Assembly: GCF_004682045.1 (NCBI RefSeq)
Contig: NZ_QUZT01000001.1
Span: 1-64,000 of the forward strand
Direction: 5' to 3'
DNA: 64,000 bases
DNA from: Pseudomonas nabeulensis
Lineage (GTDB): Bacteria > Pseudomonadota > Gammaproteobacteria > Pseudomonadales > Pseudomonadaceae
Shown: positions 22,497-31,380 of the stretch, one piece after another
How the letters are laid out: each line of letters begins with the position of its first letter
Numbering within the stretch: the stretch's first letter is position 1
Translations under genes and position numbers: made by a program
The notes under the pieces: model-generated
What the model was told of the DNA's origin: nothing
Database searches by the model: none
The model's input: only the letters and a program-made list of their open reading frames with translations

Positions 22497-23440
22497 TGCA
22501 TCTTCACCCGCGGGTCGAGGGCCACTGTGACCACATCGGCGATAAAGTTCACCACCACCGTGGCACAGGCCAGCACCATGGCGACGCCCTGCACCACCAT
22601 GTAATCGCGGGTGAAGATGCCGCGCACCAGCAATTGGCCGATGCCGGGGATAGCGAACAGGCTTTCGATCACCACCGTGCCGCTGATCAGCCAGCCAATA
22701 TTCACCGCCAACAGGTTGACCGCAGGCACCAGAGAATTAGGCAGTACATGACGTCGGAACACTTGCGCCTCGGACAATCCACGCGCACGCGCAGCGGTGA
22801 CGTGGTCCGCCTGCAACTCCATCAACATACTGGCCCGCAGGTTGCGTACCAGCACCGCCGACAGCGCGAGAGCGATGGTCAGGCACGGCAGCACCATGTG
22901 GTGAGCCTTGTCCAGCCAGGTGCGACCGTAGCCAGACACGGGGAACAGGCCCCATTGCACGCTCAACAACAAGATCAACATCAAGCCCAGCCAGAACGCC
23001 GGCATGCCCAGGCCGACGGTGGTGAACACGCGGATCAGGTTATCTGCCCAACCGCCCTTGTTGCGCGCGGCGACGGTTGCCAGCGGCACCGCGATCAACA
23101 GTGCCAGCACGACGCTGCCGAGTACCAGTACCAGCGTCGGCTCGATGCGGGTGACGATCAGTTTCAGCGCATCGACCTTGTACAGCAGGGATTGACCAAG
23201 ATCGCCCTTGAGCAGGTTCTTCAGGAAATAGAAATATTGCTGCCACAACGGCTGGTCGAGGCCGTACTGGGCGCGGATTTTCAGCAAGGCGTCGGGCGTG
23301 CTGCGTGAACCCAGCAGCGCGCGCGCCGGATCGCCGGGAATCGAGCGCACCAGCACAAAGGTGATCAGGCTGATGCCAAACAGCACCGGCAGCAATTGCA
23401 GCGGCCGGGACAGTACAAAGCGGTAGCGCGCCAGATTCAT
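22493..23440 (-). CDS. Oligopeptide-type ABC transporter permease (OppB/DppB-like)
   Basis: 315 residues. The N-terminus LFGISLITFVLVRSIPGDPA and the loop ARARGLSEAQVFRRHVLPN (EAA motif) are OppB/DppB hallmarks; six hydrophobic segments. Starts 3 bp after the hydrolase stop. Second gene of the operon promoted at about 24.4 kb. Confidence 0.92.
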   Translation of the reverse strand: MNLARYRFVLSRPLQLLPVLFGISLITFVLVRSIPGDPARALLGSRSTPDALLKIRAQYGLDQPLWQQYFYFLKNLLKGDLGQSLLYKVDALKLIVTRIEPTLVLVLGSVVLALLIAVPLATVAARNKGGWADNLIRVFTTVGLGMPAFWLGLMLILLLSVQWGLFPVSGYGRTWLDKAHHMVLPCLTIALALSAVLVRNLRASMLMELQADHVTAARARGLSEAQVFRRHVLPNSLVPAVNLLAVNIGWLISGTVVIESLFAIPGIGQLLVRGIFTRDYMVVQGVAMVLACATVVVNFIADVVTVALDPRVKMQ

Positions 23441-23443
23441 CCG

Positions 23444-24331
23444 TCAGCCTCGGTGACGCGCAAGAAAGTCCAACAGGACCGGGAAATACGCCTGGGGTTC
23501 TTCGTAGAACGGCATATGGCTGCTGTTGGGGAACACATGCAATTCGGCGTGCCTGGCGGCCATCTTCATGCGCATGGCGCAGGCCGGGGTGAGTTCGTCG
23601 TGCTGGCCGGTGGTGATCAGGATCGGCATGTTGAACGCGGCCATCTCCGGGATGCGATTCCAGTCCTTGAGGTTACCGACGTAGAGAAATTCGTTGGGGC
23701 CTTGCATGGTTTCGTAAGGGCCCATGTTCCAGTCGCCAAGGGAGCGCTGGACCGGCGCTGGCCACTCGTCGAGGCGGCACACGTGGCGGTAGTTGAGCAA
23801 GGTGATCGCGGCCTGGTACTGCGGGTGGTCCAGGGTGCCCATGGCTTCGTGGCGCTGCATCATGGCCACCGTTTCGCTGCCGAGGGCGCCGCGCAGGCGT
23901 TCGAGTTCTTGAGACAGGTGCGGGATGTCGCCGACGGTGTTTTCGAGGATCAGGCTTTTCAGGGCATCGGGGTAATGGATGGCGTATTCGATACCGAGCC
24001 AGCCGCCCCAGGAGTGCCCGAGCAAATGCACGCGTCCGAGGCCCAGGGCCTGGCGCACGGTTTCGACTTCTTCGACATATCGGCGGATTTCCCACAGGGA
24101 AACGTCGGTGGGTCTGGCTGATGCACCCGTGCCAAGCTGGTCGAATGCAACCACTCGCAGGTTATGCTCTTTGAGCCAGCCATGGGCGTCGCGCAAGTAG
24201 TCACACGGCAGGCCCGGCCCGCCGTTGAGGCACAACAGCACCTCATCGCCTTCGCCAAAGCTGTAGACCACGAGGTTATAGCCGTCGACTTGCACGTTGT
24301 ACTGCTGGTCGGGGGCAATTTCACGCCACAT
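23444..24331 (-). CDS. Alpha/beta hydrolase, proline iminopeptidase-like, first gene of the transporter operon
   Basis: 295 residues from ATG 24331, with AAGGA upstream; longer in-frame starts would run through the promoter palindrome. Alpha/beta-hydrolase fold of peptidase family S33: oxyanion loop NGGPG (36-40, where HGGPG is usual), nucleophile elbow GHSWGG (Ser107), Asp245 in GQHDELTP and His272 in SSHMPFYEE. It may release a terminal residue or cleave an amide of what the co-encoded transporter imports. Divergent from the LuxR gene; a 22-bp palindrome at 24414-24435 lies upstream. Confidence 0.85.
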   Translation of the reverse strand: MWREIAPDQQYNVQVDGYNLVVYSFGEGDEVLLCLNGGPGLPCDYLRDAHGWLKEHNLRVVAFDQLGTGASARPTDVSLWEIRRYVEEVETVRQALGLGRVHLLGHSWGGWLGIEYAIHYPDALKSLILENTVGDIPHLSQELERLRGALGSETVAMMQRHEAMGTLDHPQYQAAITLLNYRHVCRLDEWPAPVQRSLGDWNMGPYETMQGPNEFLYVGNLKDWNRIPEMAAFNMPILITTGQHDELTPACAMRMKMAARHAELHVFPNSSHMPFYEEPQAYFPVLLDFLARHRG

Positions 24332-24413
24332 GCATACATTCCTTGTGTTGTATCGGCCTGGCAGGTAGCGGCCGTTTATCGGGCCAACACTACCGAGGAT
24401 GCCGTGCGTCCAT

Positions 24414-24435
24414 AACCTAGTAGTTCTTATAGGTT
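24414..24435 (-). promoter_or_regulatory. Lux-box-like palindrome upstream of the hydrolase-ABC operon
   Basis: ACCTAGTAGTTCTTATAGGT (24415-24434) is a 20-bp dyad with arms AACCTA/TAGGTT when one base is added on each side. Its centre lies about 94 bp upstream of the hydrolase ATG and 70 bp upstream of the divergent luxR gene. A similar dyad precedes the second hydrolase. Size and ACCT...AGGT ends match LuxR-family operators. Confidence 0.7.
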
Positions 24436-24493
24436 TGGCCTGGCAGTCCTTCGCCGGGGCGTGGCATTCTACTTGCAGCAAGTCGAGATTCAA

Positions 24494-25279
24494 ATGAATT
24501 CGGGAGCAGAACGGATGCTGGCCAAGCTAACTGCCTTCAATCACCGTCTGATGCCGGGCAGGAGCCTGGATGAGCAGATGGACAATACCTTTATCCTCGC
24601 CCAACAGTTGGGCTTCGATGCCTTGGTGTACGACTACACCCCCGTGCCGATGGACCAGGATGGTGCACTTATCACCCCCTCGGTGCTGGCACTGCGCAAT
24701 ACCCCGCCCGGCTGGCACACCTTGTGGTGCAGCGAAGGGTTCTACCAGATTGATCCGGTGCAGCATCTGGCCTTGAGCACGGTATCGCCGTTCGTGTGGT
24801 CCTACGACGTCAAGGCCGATACGCCACTGCAAAAGATCATCGATCCCTGCCACGCCCCGGTTTCGTCTTACCTCCACGACCAACAACTGACCTGTGGGGT
24901 CAGCGTCCCCATCCATCTACCCCGAGGCGGCTTTGCTTCGTTGACCGGCCTGCGCACTGGCAAGGCCCGAACCGTACTACAGGATGCACAGCAGACCTTG
25001 TCGGATTTCAGCCTGATTTCCCATGCCTTGCAGGAAGCGGCCTACCCGCTGTTCAGCAAAGAGCTGCGTACCTACCCCCATATCCACCTGACCAAACGGG
25101 AACGCGAATGCCTCAAATGGGCCGCCGAAGGCCTGACTGCCGCCGAAATTGCCGCGCAACTGAGCCGTTCACTGGCCGTGGTCACGCTGCATCTGGCCTC
25201 GGCGATGCACAAACTAGGGGCCAAGAACCGCGTACAAGCGGTAGTGCGCGCCACCCATTACCGCCTGCTGGAAGACTGA
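24494..25279 (+). CDS. pipR: LuxR-solo transcription factor of the plant-signal-responsive (PipR/OryR) group
   Basis: 261 residues from ATG 24494; ATG 24515 has the better ribosome site (GGGAG) and would give 254. The autoinducer-binding domain spans about 35-180, the LuxR HTH about 198-255 (LTKRERECLKWAAEGLTAAEIA region). By alignment to TraR, W57, D70, P71, W85 and G113 are kept (W74, D87, P88, W102, G135) but Y61 is Trp (W78), a change typical of solos answering plant compounds instead of AHLs. No luxI gene is in the window. Flanking proline-iminopeptidase-like genes and a peptide ABC operon reproduce the PipR locus of poplar-associated Pseudomonas, whose ligand is an ethanolamine derivative. 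Ligand here is inferred. Confidence 0.82.
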   Translation: MNSGAERMLAKLTAFNHRLMPGRSLDEQMDNTFILAQQLGFDALVYDYTPVPMDQDGALITPSVLALRNTPPGWHTLWCSEGFYQIDPVQHLALSTVSPFVWSYDVKADTPLQKIIDPCHAPVSSYLHDQQLTCGVSVPIHLPRGGFASLTGLRTGKARTVLQDAQQTLSDFSLISHALQEAAYPLFSKELRTYPHIHLTKRERECLKWAAEGLTAAEIAAQLSRSLAVVTLHLASAMHKLGAKNRVQAVVRATHYRLLED

Positions 25280-25291
25280 GCCGTCAGCAAA

Positions 25292-25311
25292 ACCTAGCTG
25301 TTTTGCTAGTT
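25292..25311 (+). promoter_or_regulatory. Lux-box-like palindrome upstream of the second hydrolase
   Basis: ACCTAGCTGTTTTGCTAGTT, with arms ACCTAGC/GCTAGTT around six bases, 13 bp after the luxR stop and 62 bp before the hydrolase ATG. It overlaps another perfect dyad, AGCAAAAC-CTAGCT-GTTTTGCT (25286-25307). If centred at -42.5, as for LuxR class II activation, the -10 would fall on TATCGT at 25333-25338. Confidence 0.68.
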
Positions 25312-25373
25312 ACTTAAACGGCCTGCGCAGACTATCGTGTCCCTGATCCTTTTTTTTCAGAGCAGGGTACGAA

Positions 25374-26306
25374 ATGGAATTCATCGAAAAAATCCGCGAA
25401 GGGTATGCGGCGTTCGGCGCCTACCAAACCTGGTACCGCGTCACCGGTGACCTGGCCAGCGGCCGCACACCGCTGGTGATCATCCACGGTGGCCCCGGCT
25501 GCACCCACGACTATGTCGACGCGTTCAAGGATGTCGCCGCCAGCGGCCATGCGGTGATCCACTACGATCAACTGGGCAATGGCCGTTCGACCCACTTACC
25601 CGACAAAGACCCGTCGTTCTGGACCGTCGGCCTGTTCCTCGAAGAACTGAACAACCTGCTGGACCACCTGCAAATCAGCGAAAACTACGCGATCCTCGGC
25701 CAATCCTGGGGCGGCATGCTCGGCAGCGAACACGCGATCCTGCAACCCAAGGGCCTGCGCGCCTTTATCCCGGCCAACTCACCGACCTGCATGCGCACCT
25801 GGGTCAGCGAAGCCAATCGCCTGCGCAAATTGTTGCCCGAAGGTGTGCATGAAACCTTGCTCAAGCACGAAGCGGCGGGCACCTACCAAGACCCGGAATA
25901 CCTCGCTGCATCGCGGGTGTTCTACGACCAGCACGTCTGCCGGGTCAACCCATGGCCGGAGGAAGTGGCACGCACCTTTGCCCAGGTCGACTCGGATCCC
26001 ACCGTTTACCACGCCATGAGCGGCCCCACCGAATTCCATGTGATCGGCAGCTTGAAGGACTGGAAGTCCATTGGCCGCCTGTCGGCAATCAACGTGCCGA
26101 CCCTGGTGATTTCCGGTCGCCATGACGAGGCCACGCCCTTGGTGGTCAAGCCGTTCCTGGATGAGATCGCCGATGTGCGCTGGGCGCTGTTTGAAGACTC
26201 CAGCCACATGCCCCACGTGGAAGAACGCCAGGCGTGTATGGGGACTGTGGTGAAGTTTTTGGATGAGGTGTGTGCGGTGCCGAACCCAATTCTTAAGGCC
26301 AGCTGA
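25374..26306 (+). CDS. Alpha/beta hydrolase, proline iminopeptidase-like, downstream of the LuxR solo
   Basis: 310 residues, family S33: HGGPG (38-42), YDQLGNGRS, nucleophile elbow GQSWGG (Ser111), Asp251 in GRHDEATP and His278 in SSHMPHVEE. Related to, but clearly different from, the hydrolase on the other side of the LuxR gene. Both have the VCR(L/V) and 'Y.VxGxLKDW' segments, suggesting a shared specialised subfamily. Its own lux-box-like element at 25292-25311 makes it a likely target of the LuxR solo. True substrate unknown; peptides or amides are plausible. Confidence 0.85.
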   Translation: MEFIEKIREGYAAFGAYQTWYRVTGDLASGRTPLVIIHGGPGCTHDYVDAFKDVAASGHAVIHYDQLGNGRSTHLPDKDPSFWTVGLFLEELNNLLDHLQISENYAILGQSWGGMLGSEHAILQPKGLRAFIPANSPTCMRTWVSEANRLRKLLPEGVHETLLKHEAAGTYQDPEYLAASRVFYDQHVCRVNPWPEEVARTFAQVDSDPTVYHAMSGPTEFHVIGSLKDWKSIGRLSAINVPTLVISGRHDEATPLVVKPFLDEIADVRWALFEDSSHMPHVEERQACMGTVVKFLDEVCAVPNPILKAS

Positions 26307-26313
26307 AATCAAA

Positions 26314-26402
26314 TGTGGGAGGGGGCTTGCCCCCGATTGCAGTGTGTCAGATGAATGATAGGCAACAGGCACACCGCTATCGGGGGCAAGCCCCCTCCCA
26401 CA
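26314..26402. repeat. REPIN
   Basis: TGTGGGAGGGGGCTTGCCCC from 26314, inverted copy ending in CCACA at 26402, between the convergent hydrolase and NCS2 permease genes, ending 2 bp before the permease stop. Confidence 0.9.
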
Positions 26403-26403
26403 C

Positions 26404-27906
26404 TCAGACCTGCGAAGTTTCAGGTTTTGCGGCCTTCTTCGAAACTTCGGCCACCACCGGAATCTCCCTGCCCTCGGCATCAAACAATTTGCCGCCCTTG
26501 AAATAATCCCCATCACGCAGTTCCGAAACATCGCTGAAGCACAAACTGCGTTCAGTGCCTGCCACAAACACCGACTGCTGGTCCGAGTTACCGGCGGTGA
26601 AGTGGTTGAACGCCAGGTTCAGCAGGATCGCCATGATCGCGGATGAACTGATGCCCGAGTGGAAAATGGTCGCGAACCAGCTCGGGAAGTGATCATAAAA
26701 GTTCGGCGCAGCAATGGGGATCATGCCAAAACCGATGGAAGTAGCGACGATGATCAAATTCATATTGTTGCGATAATCCACTTTGGAAAGCGTGCGAATA
26801 CCGCTGGCCGCCACGGTGCCGAACAGCACGATCCCTGCCCCGCCGAGCACTGAGGTCGGCACCGCCGCGATGACCCGCCCCATAAACGGCAGCAGCCCAA
26901 GAATCACCAAAAACATCCCGCCCGTAGCCACGACAAAACGACTTTTCACCCCGGTAACCGCCACCAGGCCAACGTTCTGGGCGAAGGCGCTTTGGGTAAA
27001 CGAGCCGAAGATCGGCGCCAACATGCTCGACAGCATATCGGCGCGCAAGCCATTGCCCAGGCGCTTGGAGTCAACCTTGGTGTCGATGATCTCACCCACC
27101 GCCAGGATGTCCGCCGAGGTTTCCACCAGGGTCACCATCACCACGATGCACATGGAAATGATCGCCGCCACATGGAAGGTTGGCATGCCGAAATGGAATG
27201 GCGTAGGAAAACCAAACATCGGCCCCTGAGTGACATTGGAGAAATCGGCCATGCCGAGGAACACCGCGATCACGGTGCCGATCACCATCGCCAACAGGAT
27301 TGACAGACGCGAGATGGTCGCGCTGCCAATCTTGCTCAACAGCAGCACCAACACCAGGGTCAACGCGGCCAGGCCGATATTCGGCATGCTGCCGAAATCC
27401 GCTGCGCGGCTATTGCCGCCCATGGCCCAGCGCGCGGCGACCGGCATCAGGGTCAAACCAATGGTGGTGATCACGATACCGGTCACCAAGGGCGGGAAAA
27501 ACTTGGTAATCCGCGAAAACACCGGCGTGATCAATAGCCCGATCAACGACGCGGCCATCACCGCCCCGAGAATCACCGGCACCCCGCCGGCGCCGTCGCC
27601 GCCGACAATCGCCACCATGGTTGCCACACCGGCAAACGACACGCCCTGCACCAGCGGCAACTGACAGCCAAAGAACGGTAGGCCAAGGGTTTGCAACAGC
27701 GTGGCCAGGCCGCCGGCAAACAACGACGCGGCAATCAACAGGCCAATATCCGCCGGCGACAACCCGGCCGCCTGGCCAATGATCAGGGGCACGGCAACGA
27801 TACCGCCGTACATGGTGAGCACATGCTGCAGGCCGTAAGCCATGTTGGCGGCGACGCCGAGATTTTCATCTTCCGGCCGCTGCGGTGACGCCTTCGGGAT
27901 AGTCAT
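26404..27906 (-). CDS. Nucleobase:cation symporter-2 (purine/xanthine/urate permease)
   Basis: 500 residues from ATG 27906 (MTIPKASPQR); ATG 27936 would add 10. NCS2/NAT family: about 12-14 hydrophobic segments, N-terminal GLQHVLTMYGGIVAVPLIIG, the QxxP-like stretch CQLPLVQGVSF in TM3, TLVETSADILAVGEI, and the NAT signature QNVGLVAVTGVKSR. The signature and 'LVET' point to purine, xanthine or urate over uracil, but the substrate cannot be fixed by eye. Divergent from a LysR regulator, which may control it. Confidence 0.88.
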   Translation of the reverse strand: MTIPKASPQRPEDENLGVAANMAYGLQHVLTMYGGIVAVPLIIGQAAGLSPADIGLLIAASLFAGGLATLLQTLGLPFFGCQLPLVQGVSFAGVATMVAIVGGDGAGGVPVILGAVMAASLIGLLITPVFSRITKFFPPLVTGIVITTIGLTLMPVAARWAMGGNSRAADFGSMPNIGLAALTLVLVLLLSKIGSATISRLSILLAMVIGTVIAVFLGMADFSNVTQGPMFGFPTPFHFGMPTFHVAAIISMCIVVMVTLVETSADILAVGEIIDTKVDSKRLGNGLRADMLSSMLAPIFGSFTQSAFAQNVGLVAVTGVKSRFVVATGGMFLVILGLLPFMGRVIAAVPTSVLGGAGIVLFGTVAASGIRTLSKVDYRNNMNLIIVATSIGFGMIPIAAPNFYDHFPSWFATIFHSGISSSAIMAILLNLAFNHFTAGNSDQQSVFVAGTERSLCFSDVSELRDGDYFKGGKLFDAEGREIPVVAEVSKKAAKPETSQV

Positions 27907-28078
27907 GGTGAGGGGATCTCTGTTTTTGTTGTGCATTCACTGTATGCAAAGGAAACAAGAGATGTCCATAGAGTTGTATACAATCAATTCGACAATGAAG
28001 CCTTTTCATTCGCCACAAAAAACCATTCAGCCGCCCTGCCCTATGGCTTGAAGTCGTGTGTCAAAGGACCTGAAAAAA

Positions 28079-29026
28079 ATGCTCAACCGCAAATTGCGAA
28101 TTCACGCCCCGGCGATCTACTACTTCGACATGGTGCGGCGCTGCCACTCGATCCGCGAAGCGGCCCGGCGGCTGAACGTGGCGTCGTCGGCCGTGAACCG
28201 ACAAATCCTCAAACTCGAAGAGGAGATGGGCGCCGCCCTGTTCGAGCGGCTACCCGGCGGGCTGCGGGTGACGGCTGCTGGGGAGATCCTCACCCGCCAC
28301 GTCACCCTGCTGTTGCAAGATGTGGAGCGAATGCGCGGCGAACTGGACGGTTTGCACGGCGTGCAGACTGGCCACGTGGAAATTGCCACGGTGGAAGGCG
28401 CCGCCGTCGAACTGCTGCCCGCCGCCCTCAAGCGCATGCGCGAGCGCTATCCGCAGGTGACGATTGGCGTCACCGTGCAAGGCTCGCAGTCGATTCCCCG
28501 CGCCGTGATCAATGGCCAGGCGGATTTGGGACTGGCATTTGCCCTACCGCGAAATAGCGAAATCACGCAGCTGTGTGTCGGACATTTTCGCCTGGGCGCA
28601 CTGATGACGCCGGCCCACCCGTTGGCGGCTGAAAACCAGGTCAGCTACGGGCAATGTTGTGAGCATGGGGTGATCCAGGCCAAGAGCGAGTTGTCGGTAC
28701 ACCACCTGATCGCCCCGCTGCACAAGCGCGCAGCGGCGCACAAGCCGCTGCTGCACAGCAACTCCATGGAACTGGCGCGGCAGTTGGCGCGCCAGCAATT
28801 GGGCATCGCGTTTCAGACGCGCATCGGCATCGAGGCCGACCTGGCGCGAGGCGAACTGTTGCATATCCCCTTGAGTGACCAGGGCGGCATCTTCAGCGAC
28901 CTTGGCGTGTATGCCCGCAAGGAGCGTGACTTGCCGGTGGCAGTACAAGCCCTGACGCATTTGCTCGGCGAAGAAATTGCGTTGCGCGAGCGTGAAGAAA
29001 CGCCCTGGACACCGCGCATTTCCTGA
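28079..29026 (+). CDS. LysR-family transcriptional regulator, divergent from the purine permease
   Basis: 315 residues from ATG 28079, with AAAGGA upstream; GTG 28058 is an in-frame alternative. N-terminal winged helix (about 10-68: CHSIREAARRLNVASSAVNRQILKLEEEMGAALFER, LysR HTH) and a periplasmic-binding-like effector domain from about residue 92. Its position between the divergent permease and a downstream Tsx-like channel suggests it senses a purine or its breakdown product; that is inference. Confidence 0.88.
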   Translation: MLNRKLRIHAPAIYYFDMVRRCHSIREAARRLNVASSAVNRQILKLEEEMGAALFERLPGGLRVTAAGEILTRHVTLLLQDVERMRGELDGLHGVQTGHVEIATVEGAAVELLPAALKRMRERYPQVTIGVTVQGSQSIPRAVINGQADLGLAFALPRNSEITQLCVGHFRLGALMTPAHPLAAENQVSYGQCCEHGVIQAKSELSVHHLIAPLHKRAAAHKPLLHSNSMELARQLARQQLGIAFQTRIGIEADLARGELLHIPLSDQGGIFSDLGVYARKERDLPVAVQALTHLLGEEIALREREETPWTPRIS

Positions 29027-29158
29027 CACTCACTGCTGCCGTTTCGGCATCGGCCCAGGCGAGATTCTGTTCTTTGGTGTGCACCAGCCTTGTGCTGATA
29101 CTGCGCCCGACGGCCCCTGCAAGGCCGTCATGAGCCAAACGCCAAAGGAACTAAAACA

Positions 29159-29992
29159 ATGAAAAAGGCACTGCACGGCGCAACCGTATTGCTCACTCTC
29201 CTCGGCGGCGGGGAGGCTGTCGCGGTGGAATGGATGAACAACAGCGTAGGATTTCGCTACGGCCAACACTTCACCAATCCGAATAACCCCGACGATTTCA
29301 GCAAGCGCATCTACAGCTTCACCCACGCCAGCGGCTACCAGTACGGCAGCAACTACCTGAACCTCGACGTGTTCCTTTCCGACAGCCGCGACCCACGCAA
29401 AGGCACCGACCACGGTGGCAGCGAGGTGTATGCGGTGTATCGGCACCAGTTGTACGCGTCGCGCGTGTTTGATATGCCGTTGGGGACCGGGGTGATCAAG
29501 GATTACGCGCTGACCCTGGGCTTTGATGCCAACCGCAACAACAACTTCGCCTCCGCCAAAAAACGCGCACTGGTGATTGGCCCGACCTTGAAATTCAACA
29601 CCGTCGGCGTGCTCGACCTGAGCCTGATGTACTACAAGGAAAAGAACCACACCGGCATCCCTGGCGCGCAGGAGTCGAACCACACCTTTGACGATACCTA
29701 CATGCTCAACCTGACGTGGATGCGCCCGTTCGAAATCGCCAACCACAGCGCAAAATTCCAGGGGTTCATCAATTACGTCGGGGAAAAAGGCGAGGACTAC
29801 CATGGCCGTGATACAGCGCCGGAAGCGTTGATGCGCACGGCGTTGATGGTGGCAGTGCGACCAGGCAAAAGCGTGAAGCCGAACCTGTACCTCGGAGTGG
29901 GTTACGAATACTGGCATAACAAATTCGGCGTGGACGGCGGCCGGGGTAGCCGCACGTCGACGCCGACGGTGAATATGGAAATCACCTTTTAG
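29159..29992 (+). CDS. Tsx/OmpK-family nucleoside-specific outer-membrane channel
   Basis: 277 residues with a signal peptide (cleavage after AVA, about residue 22). The mature protein alternates in beta-barrel style and has the nucleoside-channel marks SVGFRYGQHFTNP, DVFLSDSRD, YAVYRHQL and FINYVGEKG; it ends in ITF with the C-terminal Phe that outer-membrane proteins need for assembly. Lies 132 bp after the LysR gene on the same strand. With the NCS2 permease and PunC it forms a purine/nucleoside transport group. Confidence 0.85.
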   Translation: MKKALHGATVLLTLLGGGEAVAVEWMNNSVGFRYGQHFTNPNNPDDFSKRIYSFTHASGYQYGSNYLNLDVFLSDSRDPRKGTDHGGSEVYAVYRHQLYASRVFDMPLGTGVIKDYALTLGFDANRNNNFASAKKRALVIGPTLKFNTVGVLDLSLMYYKEKNHTGIPGAQESNHTFDDTYMLNLTWMRPFEIANHSAKFQGFINYVGEKGEDYHGRDTAPEALMRTALMVAVRPGKSVKPNLYLGVGYEYWHNKFGVDGGRGSRTSTPTVNMEITF

Positions 29993-30024
29993 GGCATCGC
30001 ACCTGCAACTGAAGAAACCGAATC

Positions 30025-30056
30025 AAACTGTGGGAGCAAGCCCCCTCCCACAGTTT
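30025..30056. terminator. Perfect hairpin between convergent genes, REPIN remnant
   Basis: Arms AAACTGTGGGAG (30025-30036) and CTCCCACAGTTT (30045-30056) pair perfectly around CAAGCCCC. It reads as the two outer ends of a REPIN joined by loss of the centre. The A/T-flanked stem between convergent tsx-like and punC genes could end transcription both ways, though T tracts are short. Confidence 0.65.
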
Positions 30057-30067
30057 GAAATGCATTG

Positions 30068-31258
30068 TCACTTCAGATCAGATACCAATTCCGAGCGATC
30101 TGCCTTCGGCCGCGCTAGCCAGTACCCCAACACCGCCAACGGCGCCGTGGCCAACATCACGATCACAGTAATCAGCAGCGGCTGCTCAATCAGCGACGAC
30201 ACCAACAAGCTGCTTAAAAAGCACAGGCCCAGTTGCAGGGTGTTTTGCAGTGCCGCCGCCTTGCCGGAATTTTCCGCAAACGGCATCAGTGCATTCGCTA
30301 CAACGATGGGGTAGCTCGCACCATTGACCAGCGCCATCAGGCAAAACGGAATCAACAAGGTGGTCAGGGTCGGCACGGTCAACGTGGCCACCAGGTACAA
30401 CGCCACCATGCTGATGCAGTAGGCCAACAACAACCACGGCAGCAGCGTCTTGCCCTGGAAATGTTGCAGGGCGCTGCGGCAACTGTAGCCGCCGACCAAA
30501 AACGCCAGCGTCGGAAGCACATAGCTCAGGCCGATGTCATTCGGGCTGTAGCCCATATCACCCAGGATGAACGGAGAGGCTGTCAGCCAGGCGAAGAAAC
30601 TGGCCGAGCACGCGGCAAAGATCATCACGTTGCCGGTGAACACGCGAGAGGTCAGCAACTGGCCATAGCCCAGGCGTGTGGTTTCTCCTTCGACCGCCGG
30701 ACGTTTCGGCACGGTGCGCAAGAATAATGTCGGCAGCAGCAACAATAGCGACACCCCCAACAACACCCCGAAGATCGCCTGCCAGCCAAAGTGGTTGAGC
30801 ACCATCGCCCCCAGCAACGGCGCCAACGCAGGTGACAACGACATCAACGGCATGATGCTGGCGAACACGCGGTGCGCCTTGTCCGCCGGGTAGCGATCAA
30901 TCACCAGCGCCTGCCAGCTCACGGCGGCGGAACACACGCCTATCGCCTGTATAAAGCGCAGTGCCAGCAACTGCGGCGCGGTCTCGACCCAGAACATCCC
31001 GGCACATCCCAACACGAACAGGCTCAATCCCGCGAGCAGGATCGGCTTGCGTCCCAGCCGGTCGGATAACGGCCCCCACACCAGCTGGCCCACAGCAAAA
31101 CCGGCCAGGAAGATGCTCAAGCTGGCGCCCACTGCGCCCGCACCTATCTGCAACTGTTCGCCCATGGCGCCGAACGCGGGCAAGTACATGTCCATGGCGA
31201 GGTAACCGAGCATGCTCAGCCCCGCCAAATACCCGGTAAAACCAAAAGAATTTTTCAT
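30068..31258 (-). CDS. punC: MFS drug/purine exporter, PunC/Bcr-CflA type
   Basis: 396 residues, 12 hydrophobic segments, DHA1 subfamily: MDMYLPAF in TM1, motif [39 protein letters not shown]. It is divergent from a gene almost identical in pattern to E. coli punR, whose partner punC (ydhC) exports or transports purine nucleosides. That pairing, more than the protein itself, sets the name. AAGG lies just before the ATG. Confidence 0.78.
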   Translation of the reverse strand: MKNSFGFTGYLAGLSMLGYLAMDMYLPAFGAMGEQLQIGAGAVGASLSIFLAGFAVGQLVWGPLSDRLGRKPILLAGLSLFVLGCAGMFWVETAPQLLALRFIQAIGVCSAAVSWQALVIDRYPADKAHRVFASIMPLMSLSPALAPLLGAMVLNHFGWQAIFGVLLGVSLLLLLPTLFLRTVPKRPAVEGETTRLGYGQLLTSRVFTGNVMIFAACSASFFAWLTASPFILGDMGYSPNDIGLSYVLPTLAFLVGGYSCRSALQHFQGKTLLPWLLLAYCISMVALYLVATLTVPTLTTLLIPFCLMALVNGASYPIVVANALMPFAENSGKAAALQNTLQLGLCFLSSLLVSSLIEQPLLITVIVMLATAPLAVLGYWLARPKADRSELVSDLK

Positions 31259-31380
31259 CGAAACCTTGTAGATCCTGCCATCAAACTATTTGCTGACTGG
31301 CGGCCATTATGAAGCTGACATTTTTTGTGTGAAGCGATAATAATTGAACACTCCAATCAATAATTTTGAAGGCAGCTTCC

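Noticed and set aside
25286..25307. AGCAAAAC-CTAGCT-GTTTTGCT as a terminator of the LuxR gene
   Set aside because: No T tract and weak A/T pairs; the overlapping ACCTAGC/GCTAGTT dyad makes an operator the better reading.
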